Assembly (NCBI GenBank): GCA_001512665.1
Contig: LFSF01000028.1
Coordinates: 31,114-66,737 of the forward strand
DNA length: 35,624 nucleotides
Direction: 5' to 3'
DNA from: Clostridiales bacterium DTU073
GTDB taxonomy: Bacteria > Bacillota > Peptococcia > DRI-13 > DTU073
Shown: one piece after another, positions 19,134-27,707 of the stretch
Layout of the letters: each line of letters starts with the position of its first letter
Numbering within the stretch: position 1 is the stretch's first letter
Made by a program: the position numbers and the translations under genes
The notes under the pieces: model-generated
The model's database searches: none
Told to the model about the DNA's origin: nothing
What the model saw: only the letters and a program-made list of their open reading frames with translations

Positions 19134-20795
19134 ATGGTGATCGGGAAGCTTTTAAGTAATCGCTATGAAATATTAGAACAAGTCGGCGGCGGTGGTATGG
19201 CTTTAGTATATCGCGCTAAAGATGTCTATCTGAATCGTATGGTAGCAATCAAAATTTTACGGGAACAGTTTACCAATGATGAAGAATTTGTAACACGATT
19301 TCGCCGGGAAGCACAGGCGGTCGCCAGTCTCTCTCATACAAATATTGTCAGCATTTATGATGTGGGGCAAGATCAAGAGATTTATTATATTGTCATGGAA
19401 ATGATAGAAGGACGTGACCTGAAAGAGTTAATCAAAGAAAAAAGTCCTTTTTCGGTCAAAGAAACCCTAGATATTGCTGTACAGATTTGTGATGCTTTGG
19501 CTCATGCTCATGAACACAAGATCATTCATCGTGATGTTAAGCCACATAATATTATCATTACCAGTGAAGGCAAAGTCAAAGTAACTGATTTTGGTTTGGC
19601 TCGTGCTGTTTCAACAGTGACGGTAACACATACAGATAATATCATGGGGTCTGTGCATTATTTTTCTCCGGAACAGGCTCGGGGTGAAATTGCTGATGAA
19701 AAATCTGACATCTATTCCCTTGGGGTTGTTATTTATGAAATGCTAACGGGAAAGGTTCCCTTTGAGGGTGAGTCCCCCATTAGTGTGGCTTTAAATAAAA
19801 TACAAAATGACCCGGTACCTCCACGACAAATTAATCCGCAGATCGGGGAAGCATTGGAAAAAGTTATTTTAAGGGCAATGGTTAAAGACCCCAGAAGAAG
19901 ATATAATTCTGTATCCGAATTAAGAAATAATTTAATATCGGCGGGTTTATATAATCGTTTAGAAAATAATGATACTGTAAAGGTAATGGAAGACACCATA
20001 AAATTACCCAGATTCCGTAAGGGAGCTGGGGAGAAGCCCGAGAAAAAGAGTATAAGGAATCATAATTTAAGTGCCCCGCTTAAATTATGGACATGGGTAA
20101 TGATTGCCTTAATTGTCATCGGCTTTCTTTTAGGGATATATTTATCCGCTACAGTTTTGGCTAAAGGGGAGGTTAAAGTGCCGGATCTTTCCGAGAAAAC
20201 TGTGGAGGAGGCCAGAAAAGAGCTAGAGCAAATTGGTTTAATTTTGGTGTTGGGAAAAACCATCAATCATCCGACAGTGGAAGAAAATTTAATTATATCG
20301 CAAGTGCCTAAGGCTGAAGAAATCGTTAAAAAGAATCAAGAAGTTGAAGTAACAGTCAGCAAAGGTCCACTAATGGTTGATGTGCCGGATGTATATAATA
20401 AATCTTTAGCGACAGCGGAAATAGAATTATCTAATGTAGGGTTGATTTGTGAACCTAGTTACGCTTATCATAGTCAAATTCCGTCCGGTAATGTATTTCG
20501 TCAGGACCCGGAAGCCAATACCAGTGTAGCTCAAGGAAGCGTAGTTAAGCTAATGGTTAGTAAAGGTCCTGAACCGGTATGGATAAAAATGCCGAAACTT
20601 ACCGGTTTTGCTTTGACTGAAGCAAAAGTAATTTTAGAGCAGCATAACCTGGTTTTAGGTGTAGTTACACCGGAACCTAGTTATAGATACCATAAAGAAA
20701 TTGTGATACGTCAAGATCCGGGTGCTGATAGTGAGATATTGCAAGGTTCGATTGTTAATTTGGTGATTAGCTCTGGCCCGGGTCCCGAGTTTTAA
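19134..20795 (+). CDS. prkC: PASTA-domain Ser/Thr protein kinase (PrkC)
   Basis: This 553-residue membrane kinase has a cytoplasmic Hanks-type domain with glycine loop GGGGMALVYRA (18-28), Lys40 in VAIK, catalytic Asp134 in HRDVKPHN and DFG (152-154). A transmembrane helix lies at about 319-340, followed by three extracellular PASTA repeats (about 345-413, 414-482 and 483-553), which bind muropeptides or lipid II in known members. In Bacillus PrkC senses cell-wall fragments and can trigger spore germination, which would suit this spore former. Both ATG 19134 and GTG 19137 are near the AAAGGGG site; the ATG is used here. Confidence 0.95.
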   Translation: MVIGKLLSNRYEILEQVGGGGMALVYRAKDVYLNRMVAIKILREQFTNDEEFVTRFRREAQAVASLSHTNIVSIYDVGQDQEIYYIVMEMIEGRDLKELIKEKSPFSVKETLDIAVQICDALAHAHEHKIIHRDVKPHNIIITSEGKVKVTDFGLARAVSTVTVTHTDNIMGSVHYFSPEQARGEIADEKSDIYSLGVVIYEMLTGKVPFEGESPISVALNKIQNDPVPPRQINPQIGEALEKVILRAMVKDPRRRYNSVSELRNNLISAGLYNRLENNDTVKVMEDTIKLPRFRKGAGEKPEKKSIRNHNLSAPLKLWTWVMIALIVIGFLLGIYLSATVLAKGEVKVPDLSEKTVEEARKELEQIGLILVLGKTINHPTVEENLIISQVPKAEEIVKKNQEVEVTVSKGPLMVDVPDVYNKSLATAEIELSNVGLICEPSYAYHSQIPSGNVFRQDPEANTSVAQGSVVKLMVSKGPEPVWIKMPKLTGFALTEAKVILEQHNLVLGVVTPEPSYRYHKEIVIRQDPGADSEILQGSIVNLVISSGPGPEF

Positions 20796-20843
20796 TGATG
20801 AACAGGAAAAAGGGAATTCATACAGAGGGATTGGGGGCATGGT

Positions 20844-21767
20844 GTGAATTTCAAGGGAATAATTATCAAGGGATATAGCGGGTTTTATTATGTGTTGGAA
20901 GAAATTACAAAGGATAAGGAACAGAACAATGGAACGAATAGGAAGGTATGGGAATGTTCCTTAAGAGGGAAGCTACGTCTAAAAAAACAAACCTTTTTAC
21001 CGGGTGATGTGGTTGTTTGTAATAAAACGGATGTAGACAAGGGTAAGGCAGTAATTGAGGAAGTGTTACCGCGACGTACCGAGTTAATCAGACCGGCAGT
21101 AGCAAATGTTGATCAGGTTGTAATTATGTTGGCACTAGCCAAACCTGAACCGGATTTACAATTCTTGGACAGAGTTATGATTATGGCACTATATCATGGG
21201 GTTAAACCGATTCTTTGTTTTAATAAAGCCGACCTTGTTACTTCCGAGCGAGGAACAGTTTTGCAGGAAATTTATCAAAAAACAGGATTTTCTGTTTTTG
21301 TGATTAGTGCGGTAAAAGGTTGGGGTGTTCCTGAACTTAAAGAAAAATTAAGAAATAAAATTTCGGTATTGGGAGGCCCTTCCGGTGTAGGGAAATCAAG
21401 CTTGATGAATGCTTTGGAAGACAAATTCTCTTTACAGACGGGAGAGGTCAGTAAAAAGACCAGTCGTGGTCGGCATACGACAAGACATGTAGAGTTGTTG
21501 CCACTTTCCGGTGGTGGTTTATTAGCTGATACTCCAGGTTTTAGCCGTATATATTTACCGCAAGAATTAAAAAGAGAAGATTTGATTAAATATTATCCTG
21601 ATTTTCTTCCTTATCATGCATCTTGTAAATTTAATAGCTGTTTACATCGGGAAGAACCGGATTGTTGTGTCAGGGAGGCCGTAGAAAAAGGTGCTCTTGA
21701 TGGGGGCAGATATAAGCGGTATGTAGAAATACTAAGCGAAGTTATAGCACAAGAAAGGAGATATTAG
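20844..21767 (+). CDS. rsgA: Ribosome small-subunit GTPase RsgA
   Basis: RsgA assists late 30S subunit maturation. The 307-residue protein has an N-terminal OB fold, then a circularly permuted GTPase in which NKAD (G4, near 130) precedes the P-loop GPSGVGKS (178-185) and DTPGF (G3, near 233). A C-terminal zinc motif follows with Cys and His in [19 protein letters not shown] 20844 is the start, with GGGGG 6 bases upstream. It lies between prkC and rpe as in Bacillus. Confidence 0.95.
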   Translation: MNFKGIIIKGYSGFYYVLEEITKDKEQNNGTNRKVWECSLRGKLRLKKQTFLPGDVVVCNKTDVDKGKAVIEEVLPRRTELIRPAVANVDQVVIMLALAKPEPDLQFLDRVMIMALYHGVKPILCFNKADLVTSERGTVLQEIYQKTGFSVFVISAVKGWGVPELKEKLRNKISVLGGPSGVGKSSLMNALEDKFSLQTGEVSKKTSRGRHTTRHVELLPLSGGGLLADTPGFSRIYLPQELKREDLIKYYPDFLPYHASCKFNSCLHREEPDCCVREAVEKGALDGGRYKRYVEILSEVIAQERRY

Positions 21768-21768
21768 G

Positions 21769-22422
21769 ATGGTTTTATTAGCAACATCAATTTTGTCAGC
21801 TGATTTTAGCCAATTAGGGAAATCGGTCGAGTATGTAGAAAAGGCCGGTGCTCATTGGGTTCATATTGATGTGATGGATGGACATTTTGTACCTAACATT
21901 ACGGTAGGCCCTCTGGTAATCAAAGCATTACGCGGAAAAAGCCAGCTCTTATTTGATGTACATTTGATGATCGAGAATCCGGAACTGTATTTACGAGATT
22001 TTCGTAAAGCCGGTGCTGATTTGATTACTGTTCATGCTGAAGCTTGTCCTCATTTACATCGCACTGTACAAATGATTAAGGATTTGGGAGCGAAAGCAGG
22101 TGTTGCTTTAAATCCTCACACTCCTTTACAGATGATAGAATACCTTCTGGAGGACTTGGATTTAGTGTTAATAATGTCTGTTAATCCCGGTTTTGGAGGA
22201 CAGGATTTTATTCCGGCAGTTCTTTCTAAAATTGCCTTGTTGAAACAATGGTCTTTAGAAAGAAAGCCTGATTTATATATTCAAGTTGATGGAGGCATTA
22301 ATAGGGAAACAGCACCGTTAGTTGTGCAAGCAGGGGCTAATGTACTTGTAGCCGGCACAGCGGTATTTAATAGTGCAGATCCAGCAAGAGCGGTAGCGCA
22401 ATTATTGGAATCATACAAATAA
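21769..22422 (+). CDS. rpe: Ribulose-phosphate 3-epimerase
   Basis: This TIM-barrel enzyme of the pentose phosphate pathway interconverts ribulose 5-phosphate and xylulose 5-phosphate. The 217-residue protein has [13 protein letters not shown], the metal and catalytic motif [29 protein letters not shown] and QVDGGIN (catalytic Asp). ATG 21769 follows AAAGGAG and begins one base after the rsgA stop. A terminator hairpin begins at its stop codon. Confidence 0.96.
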   Translation: MVLLATSILSADFSQLGKSVEYVEKAGAHWVHIDVMDGHFVPNITVGPLVIKALRGKSQLLFDVHLMIENPELYLRDFRKAGADLITVHAEACPHLHRTVQMIKDLGAKAGVALNPHTPLQMIEYLLEDLDLVLIMSVNPGFGGQDFIPAVLSKIALLKQWSLERKPDLYIQVDGGINRETAPLVVQAGANVLVAGTAVFNSADPARAVAQLLESYK

Positions 22423-22450
22423 GCCGCGCTAAGCGGCTTTTCGCTTTTTT
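22421..22450 (+). terminator. Intrinsic terminator after rpe
   Basis: A 7-bp GC-rich stem (22421-22427 with 22433-22439, loop of 5) is followed by TTCG and six T (22445-22450). The left arm overlaps the rpe stop codon. thiN begins 17 bases after the T run, so thiN is presumably reached by readthrough; no promoter was seen in between. Confidence 0.7.
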
Positions 22451-22466
22451 AGAGGAGGGCAAACGT

Positions 22467-23159
22467 ATGAAGGGGGTAAGTGAAGCAAAATGTATCATCA
22501 TTTCCGGCGGTTTATGGGAAGACGATGAATACCACCGGCAAGTTCTTCAGGAAGCTGAGATGATCATTTGTGCTGATAGTGGCGCCGGTTATGCATTAAG
22601 ATTAGGAATTATACCTAATATAGTTATTGGAGATTTAGATTCATTAGCCAAAAATGAGCTGGCAGAGTTGCAAAAACAGGGTGTGGTCGAGTTTATTCAA
22701 TACCCTCAGGAAAAGGATTATACGGACACACATTTGGCTTTACAAAAAGCTTTAGAGCTTGGTTATCAACGTATTGAAATGCTAGCTTGTTTAGGCGGCA
22801 GGTTTGACCACGCTTTGTCTAATGTGATGTTATTAACGATTCCTCAAGTTAGAGATCTTGATATACGCATACTTGAGCCTACCCAAGAGTTGTTTTTAGT
22901 AAAACCCAAGATGAAAATTGCCGGAAAAAAAGGCGATGTTATCTCTTTATTACCGCTAAGTCCGGAAGTTACAGGAATAACTTCAACCGGTTTATATTAT
23001 CAAGTGCCACAGGGAATGTTGACTATGGGAGTGTCCCTTGGTGTTAGTAATGTTTTTACCGAAGATGTGATTGAGCTTTCGTTCGAAAAGGGGTTGTTAT
23101 TAGCTATCCATATAAAAAAAGAAAAAAGCGATAATTTTCGCTTTCTCTTTTTTGATTAA
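22467..23159 (+). CDS. thiN: Thiamine pyrophosphokinase
   Basis: ThiN transfers pyrophosphate from ATP to thiamine, giving thiamine pyrophosphate. The 230-residue protein carries CADSGAGYALRLGIIPNIVIGDLDSL, the QYPQEKDYTDTHLAL segment and the GGRFDHALSN motif, all typical. ATG 22467 follows GAGGAGGGC. The last dozen residues (lysine-rich, then a Phe-rich end) are encoded by a bidirectional terminator hairpin and are probably not conserved. In Bacillus the tiny sporulation gene spoVM lies between thiN and rpmB; only 38 bases separate them here and no such gene is present. Confidence 0.94.
   Translation: MKGVSEAKCIIISGGLWEDDEYHRQVLQEAEMIICADSGAGYALRLGIIPNIVIGDLDSLAKNELAELQKQGVVEFIQYPQEKDYTDTHLALQKALELGYQRIEMLACLGGRFDHALSNVMLLTIPQVRDLDIRILEPTQELFLVKPKMKIAGKKGDVISLLPLSPEVTGITSTGLYYQVPQGMLTMGVSLGVSNVFTEDVIELSFEKGLLLAIHIKKEKSDNFRFLFFD
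23122..23153. terminator. Bidirectional terminator of thiN and rpmB inside the thiN 3' end
   Basis: The core stem is AAAGCGA paired with TCGCTTT (23125-23131 with 23138-23144), flanked by A-rich sequence on the left and T-rich sequence on the right. It can therefore end transcripts arriving from thiN on the plus strand and from rpmB on the minus strand. The whole structure lies before the thiN stop (23157-23159), so it is also coding. Confidence 0.7.
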
Positions 23160-23197
23160 AGGTATGCAATTATAATTTATAGTTTTTCGTTTTGTTT

Positions 23198-23389
23198 TTA
23201 TAAAGCACGTTCAACCTTACCTGAACGGAGGCAGCGCGTACAAACTTTTAGCTTTACCGGTCTACCGTTGATTTTAGCACGAACTGTTTGTATATTAGGT
23301 GCCCAAGTTTTCTTTGTACGTCTATGCGAATGGCTGACTTTCATTCCTGTGACCGTGCCTTTATTACAAATATCGCATTTTTTGGCCAT
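23198..23389 (-). CDS. rpmB: 50S ribosomal protein L28
   Basis: This 63-residue protein starts MAKKCDICNKGTVTGMKVSHSHRRTKK, the canonical L28 N terminus. It keeps two CxxC pairs (CDIC near 5-8 and CTRC near 52-55), so it is the zinc-binding form. The frame extends 10 codons upstream, but the ATG at 23389 has an AAGGAGG site and matches the family start. It is transcribed against its neighbours and shares a terminator with thiN, as in Bacillus. Confidence 0.96.
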   Translation of the reverse strand: MAKKCDICNKGTVTGMKVSHSHRRTKKTWAPNIQTVRAKINGRPVKLKVCTRCLRSGKVERAL

Positions 23390-23422
23390 GTAATCCACCT
23401 CCTTAGGGCTCATTACCACATT

Positions 23423-23451
23423 ATTCTATCAAAAGAAAAGCAGAAATGCAA
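23423..23451 (-). promoter_or_regulatory. Sigma-A promoter of rpmB
   Basis: On the minus strand TTGCAT (23446-23451) and TAGAAT (23423-23428) are spaced by 17 bases. The start point would be near 23416, giving a leader of about 27 bases that includes the AAGGAGG site. Confidence 0.7.
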
Positions 23452-23453
23452 GA

Positions 23454-23459
23454 TATAAT
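23454..23459 (+). promoter_or_regulatory. Possible -10 box of the birA promoter
   Basis: A perfect TATAAT lies 30 bases before the birA ATG and next to the divergent rpmB -35 box. No good -35 is found 16-18 bases upstream, so the call is tentative. No BirA-type operator (paired GTTAAC half sites) is seen here. Confidence 0.35.
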
Positions 23460-23488
23460 TGCGAGAATAGAGAGAAGAGGTGAAGCTG

Positions 23489-24322
23489 ATGAAGCAGAAG
23501 GGCAGGTGTTTAAAGGAATGTCCGGATTTGCTTACTCCCGAGGAAATTAAGTTAGGCTTAAGGACAAAGATTTTTGGACAGCAGTTACAGTGTTATAAAA
23601 CTATAGATTCAACAAATGAAGAGGCCAAAAGAGTAGCTTTGGCAGGTGCAGGGGAAGGAATGGTGATTATTGCGGAACGACAGGAACGTGGCAAAGGCAG
23701 GTTAGGCAGAGAGTGGCATTCTCCTCCGGAATTGGGGCTTTGGTTTTCCTTAGTTTTACGTCCGCAGATAAAACCTGCTCATGTATCTCAATTAACTTTT
23801 GTTAGTGCTGTTGCTGTTTGTAAAGCCTTAAGGAAGCTCACCGATTTTCCGGTTTTGCTTAAATGGCCTAATGATTTATTATGTATGGATAAGAAAATTT
23901 GTGGGATACTAACGGAATTAAGTGCGGAGGCGGATAGGATAAATTATCTGGTCATAGGGATAGGACTTAATGTTAATCAAGAGGAACAGGATTTTCCGCC
24001 GGTAATAAAAGATACGGCGATTTCTTTAGCGATGGTCACAGGGCATTTATGGCAGAGAGCTGAAATTTTATGTCATATTTTATATGAGTTTGAAAAAGAG
24101 TATTTAAGTTATTTATCTAAAGGTTTTAGTCAAACTTTACTTCAGTGGCGGGAATTAAATATCACATTGGGTAAAGAGGTTATCGTAAGCACAAAGGAGG
24201 AAACTTATACCGGCATTGCTGAAGATATTAATGAGCATGGTTGCTTGCTGGTCAGGAAAAATACCGGAGAAGTAGTGACTTTATGGGCAGGAGATGTTTC
24301 TTTGAAGCCGAAAGCCTTTTAA
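23489..24322 (+). CDS. birA: Biotin-[acetyl-CoA-carboxylase]-type protein ligase lacking the HTH domain
   Basis: This ligase activates biotin to biotinyl-AMP and attaches it to a lysine of carrier proteins. The 277-residue protein has DSTNEEAKR, ERQERGKGRLGREWHSP (biotinyl-AMP loop), the catalytic lysine in LKWPNDLLC, and a C-terminal SH3-like domain from about 230. The N terminus begins at the linker CPDLLTPEEIKLGLRTKIFG, which in longer BirA repressor-ligases follows the helix-turn-helix domain; here that domain is missing and the 69-base gap upstream cannot encode it. ATG 23489 is chosen for its AGAGG site 8 bases ahead. It directly precedes the methylmalonyl-CoA module, whose MmdC is a likely substrate (inference). 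Confidence 0.93.
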   Translation: MKQKGRCLKECPDLLTPEEIKLGLRTKIFGQQLQCYKTIDSTNEEAKRVALAGAGEGMVIIAERQERGKGRLGREWHSPPELGLWFSLVLRPQIKPAHVSQLTFVSAVAVCKALRKLTDFPVLLKWPNDLLCMDKKICGILTELSAEADRINYLVIGIGLNVNQEEQDFPPVIKDTAISLAMVTGHLWQRAEILCHILYEFEKEYLSYLSKGFSQTLLQWRELNITLGKEVIVSTKEETYTGIAEDINEHGCLLVRKNTGEVVTLWAGDVSLKPKAF

Positions 24323-24337
24323 ACCATTAATATGAGA

Positions 24338-24353
24338 ATATTGTATACATAAT
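24338..24353. promoter_or_regulatory. Palindrome upstream of the mutase gene, candidate operator
   Basis: An imperfect 16-base palindrome (12 of 16 symmetric) is centred on the perfect TGTATACA at 24342-24349. It contains the ATATTGTAT word also found in the palindrome upstream of mce (27620-27642). The TTGTATAC core resembles operators of GntR-family regulators. It lies about 90 bases before the mutase start. Confidence 0.4.
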
Positions 24354-24438
24354 TTATATAGAGAGGGATTTTTTGTTGATATGGGGAAATGTTAAAAATG
24401 ATAGAGATTATGGAAATTAATTACTAGGGGGAAAGCTC

Positions 24439-26124
24439 ATGTTAGAAAAAGAGAAATTGCAAAAAATAAGGAAGTCTGAAGATAATTGGGAGAAGGAGAC
24501 GGTGCAAGAAGCTTTAGCTAAGTTTAAAGAACGTCAGGAAGCCTTTAGTTATAAATCAGATGATTTTCTTCTTGATCGTATTTATACACCATTGGCATTG
24601 CGTAATTTGGATTATGAAAGGGATATAGGATTTCCCGGGGAATACCCATTTACCCGTGGTGTACAGCCTACCATGTATCGTGGTAAGCTTTGGACGATGA
24701 GACAGTATGCCGGTTTTGGAACGGCCGAAGAATCTAACCGACGTTATAAGTATTTGCTGGAAAAAGGTCAAACCGGACTTTCTGTTGCTTTTGATTTACC
24801 GACACAAATAGGTTATGATTCTGATGATCCCTTTGCTGAAGGTGAAGTTGGAAGAGTGGGTGTAGCTATTGATTCTTTAGCTGATATGGAGGTGCTTTTT
24901 AAGGATATTCCTTTAGATAAAGTAAGTACTTCCATGACTATTAATGCACCTGCCGCCATACTTTTAGCAATGTATATTGTGATGGCAGAAAAACAAGGTG
25001 TGAGAATAGAACAACTTAGAGGTACTATCCAAAACGATATTCTTAAAGAATATGCGGCACGAGGTACTTATATTTTTCCGCCGAAACCTTCCATGAGGCT
25101 GATTACCAATATATTTGAATATTGTTCCCGGAATATGCCAAAATGGAATTCTATTTCAGTTTCCGGATATCATATTCGTGAAGCCGGGGCAACTGCAGTG
25201 CAGGAATTAGCTTTTACTATTGCCAATGGTATTGCTTATGTTGAAGCGGCAATTAAAGCCGGAATGGATGTTGATGATTTTGCCGGGCGCATTTCCTTTT
25301 TCTTTAACGCTCATAATGACCTTTTAGAGGAAGTAGCTAAATTTAGAGCTGCACGTAAAATTTGGGCTAAGATTATGAGAGAACGTTTTGAGGCAAAGAA
25401 TCCTCGTTCTTGGAAATTACGTTTCCACACGCAAACTGCCGGTTCCACCTTAACTGCTCAACAACCGGATAATAATATAGTACGAGTTACAATCCAAACT
25501 TTGGCCGCAGTATTTGGAGGGACCCAATCTCTACACACAAATTCACGTGATGAAGCTTTAGCTTTACCATCAGAAGAATCTGCACGACTGGCTTTAAGGA
25601 CACAACAAATTGTTGCTTATGAATCTGGAATTACTGAGATTGTAGACCCGTTAGCCGGTTCATATTATATAGAACGATTAACTTTGGAAATTGAAGAAAG
25701 AGTTAATGCCTATATCAAAAAAATTGATGCTATGGGTGGTGCGGTAAGGGCTATCGAAAATGGTTATATACAGAAAGAAATAGCCGATAGTGCTTATACC
25801 TATCAAAAGGAAATTGAGGCGGGTAAACGTATTGTAGTGGGTGTAAATAAGTTTCAGGAAGAGGAAGAAACAACTATGGAGGGTCTATTACGTGTTGATC
25901 CGGCAGTGGGGGAAGAACAAGTGAAACGACTCCTGAAATTGAAAGAATCCCGTGATAATGTAGCTGTACAAAATAAACTGGCGGATTTGCGTAAGGCAGC
26001 TCAAGGTGAAGAGAATTTAATGCCCTATATTTTGGAGGCAGTTCGCCTATATGCTACTGAAGGGGAAATCTGTAATGTTTTACGTGAGGTTTTTGGAAAG
26101 TATAGACCTGTAGAGATATTATAA
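24439..26124 (+). CDS. Methylmalonyl-CoA mutase, large (catalytic) subunit
   Basis: This 561-residue protein is the TIM-barrel substrate domain of an adenosylcobalamin-dependent mutase that interconverts succinyl-CoA and (R)-methylmalonyl-CoA. Clear family segments are [31 protein letters not shown]-like sequence at about 72-102, [17 protein letters not shown] near 110-127, [12 protein letters not shown] near 194 and [18 protein letters not shown] near 331-348, followed by [18 protein letters not shown]. It lacks the B12-binding domain, which is encoded separately 91 bases downstream, an archaeal-like two-gene arrangement also common in Clostridia. ATG 24439 follows AGGGGGAAAGC. It begins the propionate module. 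Confidence 0.96.
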   Translation: MLEKEKLQKIRKSEDNWEKETVQEALAKFKERQEAFSYKSDDFLLDRIYTPLALRNLDYERDIGFPGEYPFTRGVQPTMYRGKLWTMRQYAGFGTAEESNRRYKYLLEKGQTGLSVAFDLPTQIGYDSDDPFAEGEVGRVGVAIDSLADMEVLFKDIPLDKVSTSMTINAPAAILLAMYIVMAEKQGVRIEQLRGTIQNDILKEYAARGTYIFPPKPSMRLITNIFEYCSRNMPKWNSISVSGYHIREAGATAVQELAFTIANGIAYVEAAIKAGMDVDDFAGRISFFFNAHNDLLEEVAKFRAARKIWAKIMRERFEAKNPRSWKLRFHTQTAGSTLTAQQPDNNIVRVTIQTLAAVFGGTQSLHTNSRDEALALPSEESARLALRTQQIVAYESGITEIVDPLAGSYYIERLTLEIEERVNAYIKKIDAMGGAVRAIENGYIQKEIADSAYTYQKEIEAGKRIVVGVNKFQEEEETTMEGLLRVDPAVGEEQVKRLLKLKESRDNVAVQNKLADLRKAAQGEENLMPYILEAVRLYATEGEICNVLREVFGKYRPVEIL

Positions 26125-26215
26125 TTGTTGTTTGGAGCAAAGAAAGATAAAATAGTTAATAATTAGTTGATTTTTGGTTGATTGTTAAAGGAAAGCGAAG
26201 GAGGATTTTGATAAA

Positions 26216-26620
26216 ATGTCGGAAAATAGAATTAGAGTTTTAGTAGCTAAACCAGGACTGGACGGTCATGATCGAGGAGCAAAGGTAATAGCACGTGCAT
26301 TACGTGATGCGGGGATGGAAGTAATATATACAGGGCTTCGTCAAACCCCGGAGCAAATAGTAGCTGCTGCCATTCAGGAGGATGTGGATGTTGTAGCGAT
26401 GAGTTTATTATCTGGTGCTCATAATCATCTTTTCCCCAGAGTTGTAGAATTATTAAAAAAGAAAAATGCCGAGGATGTTTTAGTTATTGGTGGGGGTATA
26501 ATTCCGGAAGAGGATATTCCGTATTTAAAGGAAAAGGGTATTTCCGAAATTTTTACACCCGGAACATATACGGGTAGTGTGGTGGAATATATACGTAATA
26601 ATATTAAGCGTAAATTATAA
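26216..26620 (+). CDS. Methylmalonyl-CoA mutase, B12-binding small subunit
   Basis: This 134-residue cobalamin-binding domain pairs with the large subunit just upstream. It has the base-off/His-on motif [13 protein letters not shown] with the cobalt ligand His18, the Ser/Leu stretch [13 protein letters not shown], and the [15 protein letters not shown] segment that cradles the dimethylbenzimidazole tail. ATG 26216 has a GAAGGAGG site. Its length is right for a free-standing subunit rather than a fragment of a fused mutase. Confidence 0.95.
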   Translation: MSENRIRVLVAKPGLDGHDRGAKVIARALRDAGMEVIYTGLRQTPEQIVAAAIQEDVDVVAMSLLSGAHNHLFPRVVELLKKKNAEDVLVIGGGIIPEEDIPYLKEKGISEIFTPGTYTGSVVEYIRNNIKRKL

Positions 26621-26648
26621 GTACATTAAGAGGTGGTGAAGATAATTT

Positions 26649-27590
26649 ATGGAATTAGTACAGCGCGCCCGACAAGGTGATTATCGTGCTTTAGCCAGGC
26701 TAATTACCCTAGTTGAAAATGAAGAACCTGAAGCAGTGGAGGCTTTGCAGGAGTTATATCCATATACAGGGAAGGCACAGGTAATTGGGATTACGGGTCC
26801 TCCTGGTTCCGGTAAAAGTACTTTAACGGATAAATTGGTAAAAGAATTGCGCCGTGATAATAAAAAAGTTGCAATTGTTGCAGTTGACCCAACAAGTCCA
26901 TTTACAGGAGGGGCAATTCTTGGTGACCGTATTAGAATGTCTGATTTGAATTTAGATGAAGGTGTATATATTCGAAGCATGGGTACTCGTGGTAGTTTGG
27001 GAGGTTTATCAGCGGCGACCAGTGCCGTAATAAAAATTCTTGATGCCTGTAATTTCGAATATATTATTATCGAAACAGTGGGAGTGGGCCAATCCGAAAT
27101 AGATATTGTGAAAATGGCAGATACGACTCTCGTTGTAATGGTTCCTGGTTTAGGTGATGATATACAAGCGATCAAGGCCGGTATTTTAGAAATAGGAGAT
27201 TTATTTATTGTCAATAAAGCCGATCGGGATGGCGCTAATAGGGTTGTTTATGAATTAAAAATGATGTTAGAGTTAAAAAGTGAAAAATCTGCATGGGAAC
27301 CACCTGTACTTATGGCTATCTCTGATCAAAATATAGGGATTAAAGAAATAGCAGATAAAATTAAAGAACACTTTAATTATTTAGTGGAGTCTAATTATTT
27401 GGAAATAAAAAGACGAGATAGATTAGAAAAGGAAATTTTGAGTATTGTCAGTATGAAAATCTATCAGCAGATCGTGCGAAAAATTAAAAGAGAAGGAAAA
27501 TTAAAAGAGTATTTAGACGCTTTGATGAAAAAAGAGTTAGATCCATACAAGTTGGTTAAACAAATTTTTGCCGAGATGAAAGACAATTAG
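26649..27590 (+). CDS. meaB: MeaB/ArgK-type GTPase, methylmalonyl-CoA mutase chaperone
   Basis: MeaB-type G3E GTPases guard and reactivate methylmalonyl-CoA mutase by gating cobalamin delivery and removing damaged cofactor. The 313-residue protein has the P-loop GPPGSGKST (50-58), VAVDPTSPFTGGAILGDRIRM with the switch region, ETVGVGQSE and NKAD (GTP base recognition). It follows the B12 subunit by 28 bases, and this adjacency supports the role. ATG 26649 is preceded by AGAGGTGG. Confidence 0.95.
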   Translation: MELVQRARQGDYRALARLITLVENEEPEAVEALQELYPYTGKAQVIGITGPPGSGKSTLTDKLVKELRRDNKKVAIVAVDPTSPFTGGAILGDRIRMSDLNLDEGVYIRSMGTRGSLGGLSAATSAVIKILDACNFEYIIIETVGVGQSEIDIVKMADTTLVVMVPGLGDDIQAIKAGILEIGDLFIVNKADRDGANRVVYELKMMLELKSEKSAWEPPVLMAISDQNIGIKEIADKIKEHFNYLVESNYLEIKRRDRLEKEILSIVSMKIYQQIVRKIKREGKLKEYLDALMKKELDPYKLVKQIFAEMKDN

Positions 27591-27611
27591 CTAGATTATT
27601 TTAACATTTCA

Positions 27612-27642
27612 TTTACAAAATATTGTATTCTTGATACAATAT
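27612..27642 (+). promoter_or_regulatory. Promoter with overlapping palindromic operator before mce
   Basis: TTTACA (27612-27617) and TACAAT (27635-27640) are spaced by 17 bases, a good sigma-A promoter. A perfect 9-bp inverted repeat, ATATTGTAT and ATACAATAT, occupies 27620-27628 and 27634-27642 around a 5-base centre, so it covers the spacer and -10 box. That placement suits a repressor. The half site matches the palindrome upstream of the mutase gene. Confidence 0.55.
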
Positions 27643-27707
27643 ACATTGTACATACGAATTTGACTGAAAATCTTTATATATTTTTAATATTTTTGAGAGG
27701 TGACAAA

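Noticed and set aside
26681-27214. 177-codon open frame on the minus strand
   Set aside because: It lies wholly inside meaB, which has all GTPase motifs; the antisense frame has no recognisable domain and no ribosome site.
27660-27707. N-terminal extension of the epimerase from the upstream TTG
   Set aside because: The added residues are hydrophobic and unlike the family; GTG 27708 has a good ribosome site and the standard N terminus. The upstream codons overlap the likely transcription start.
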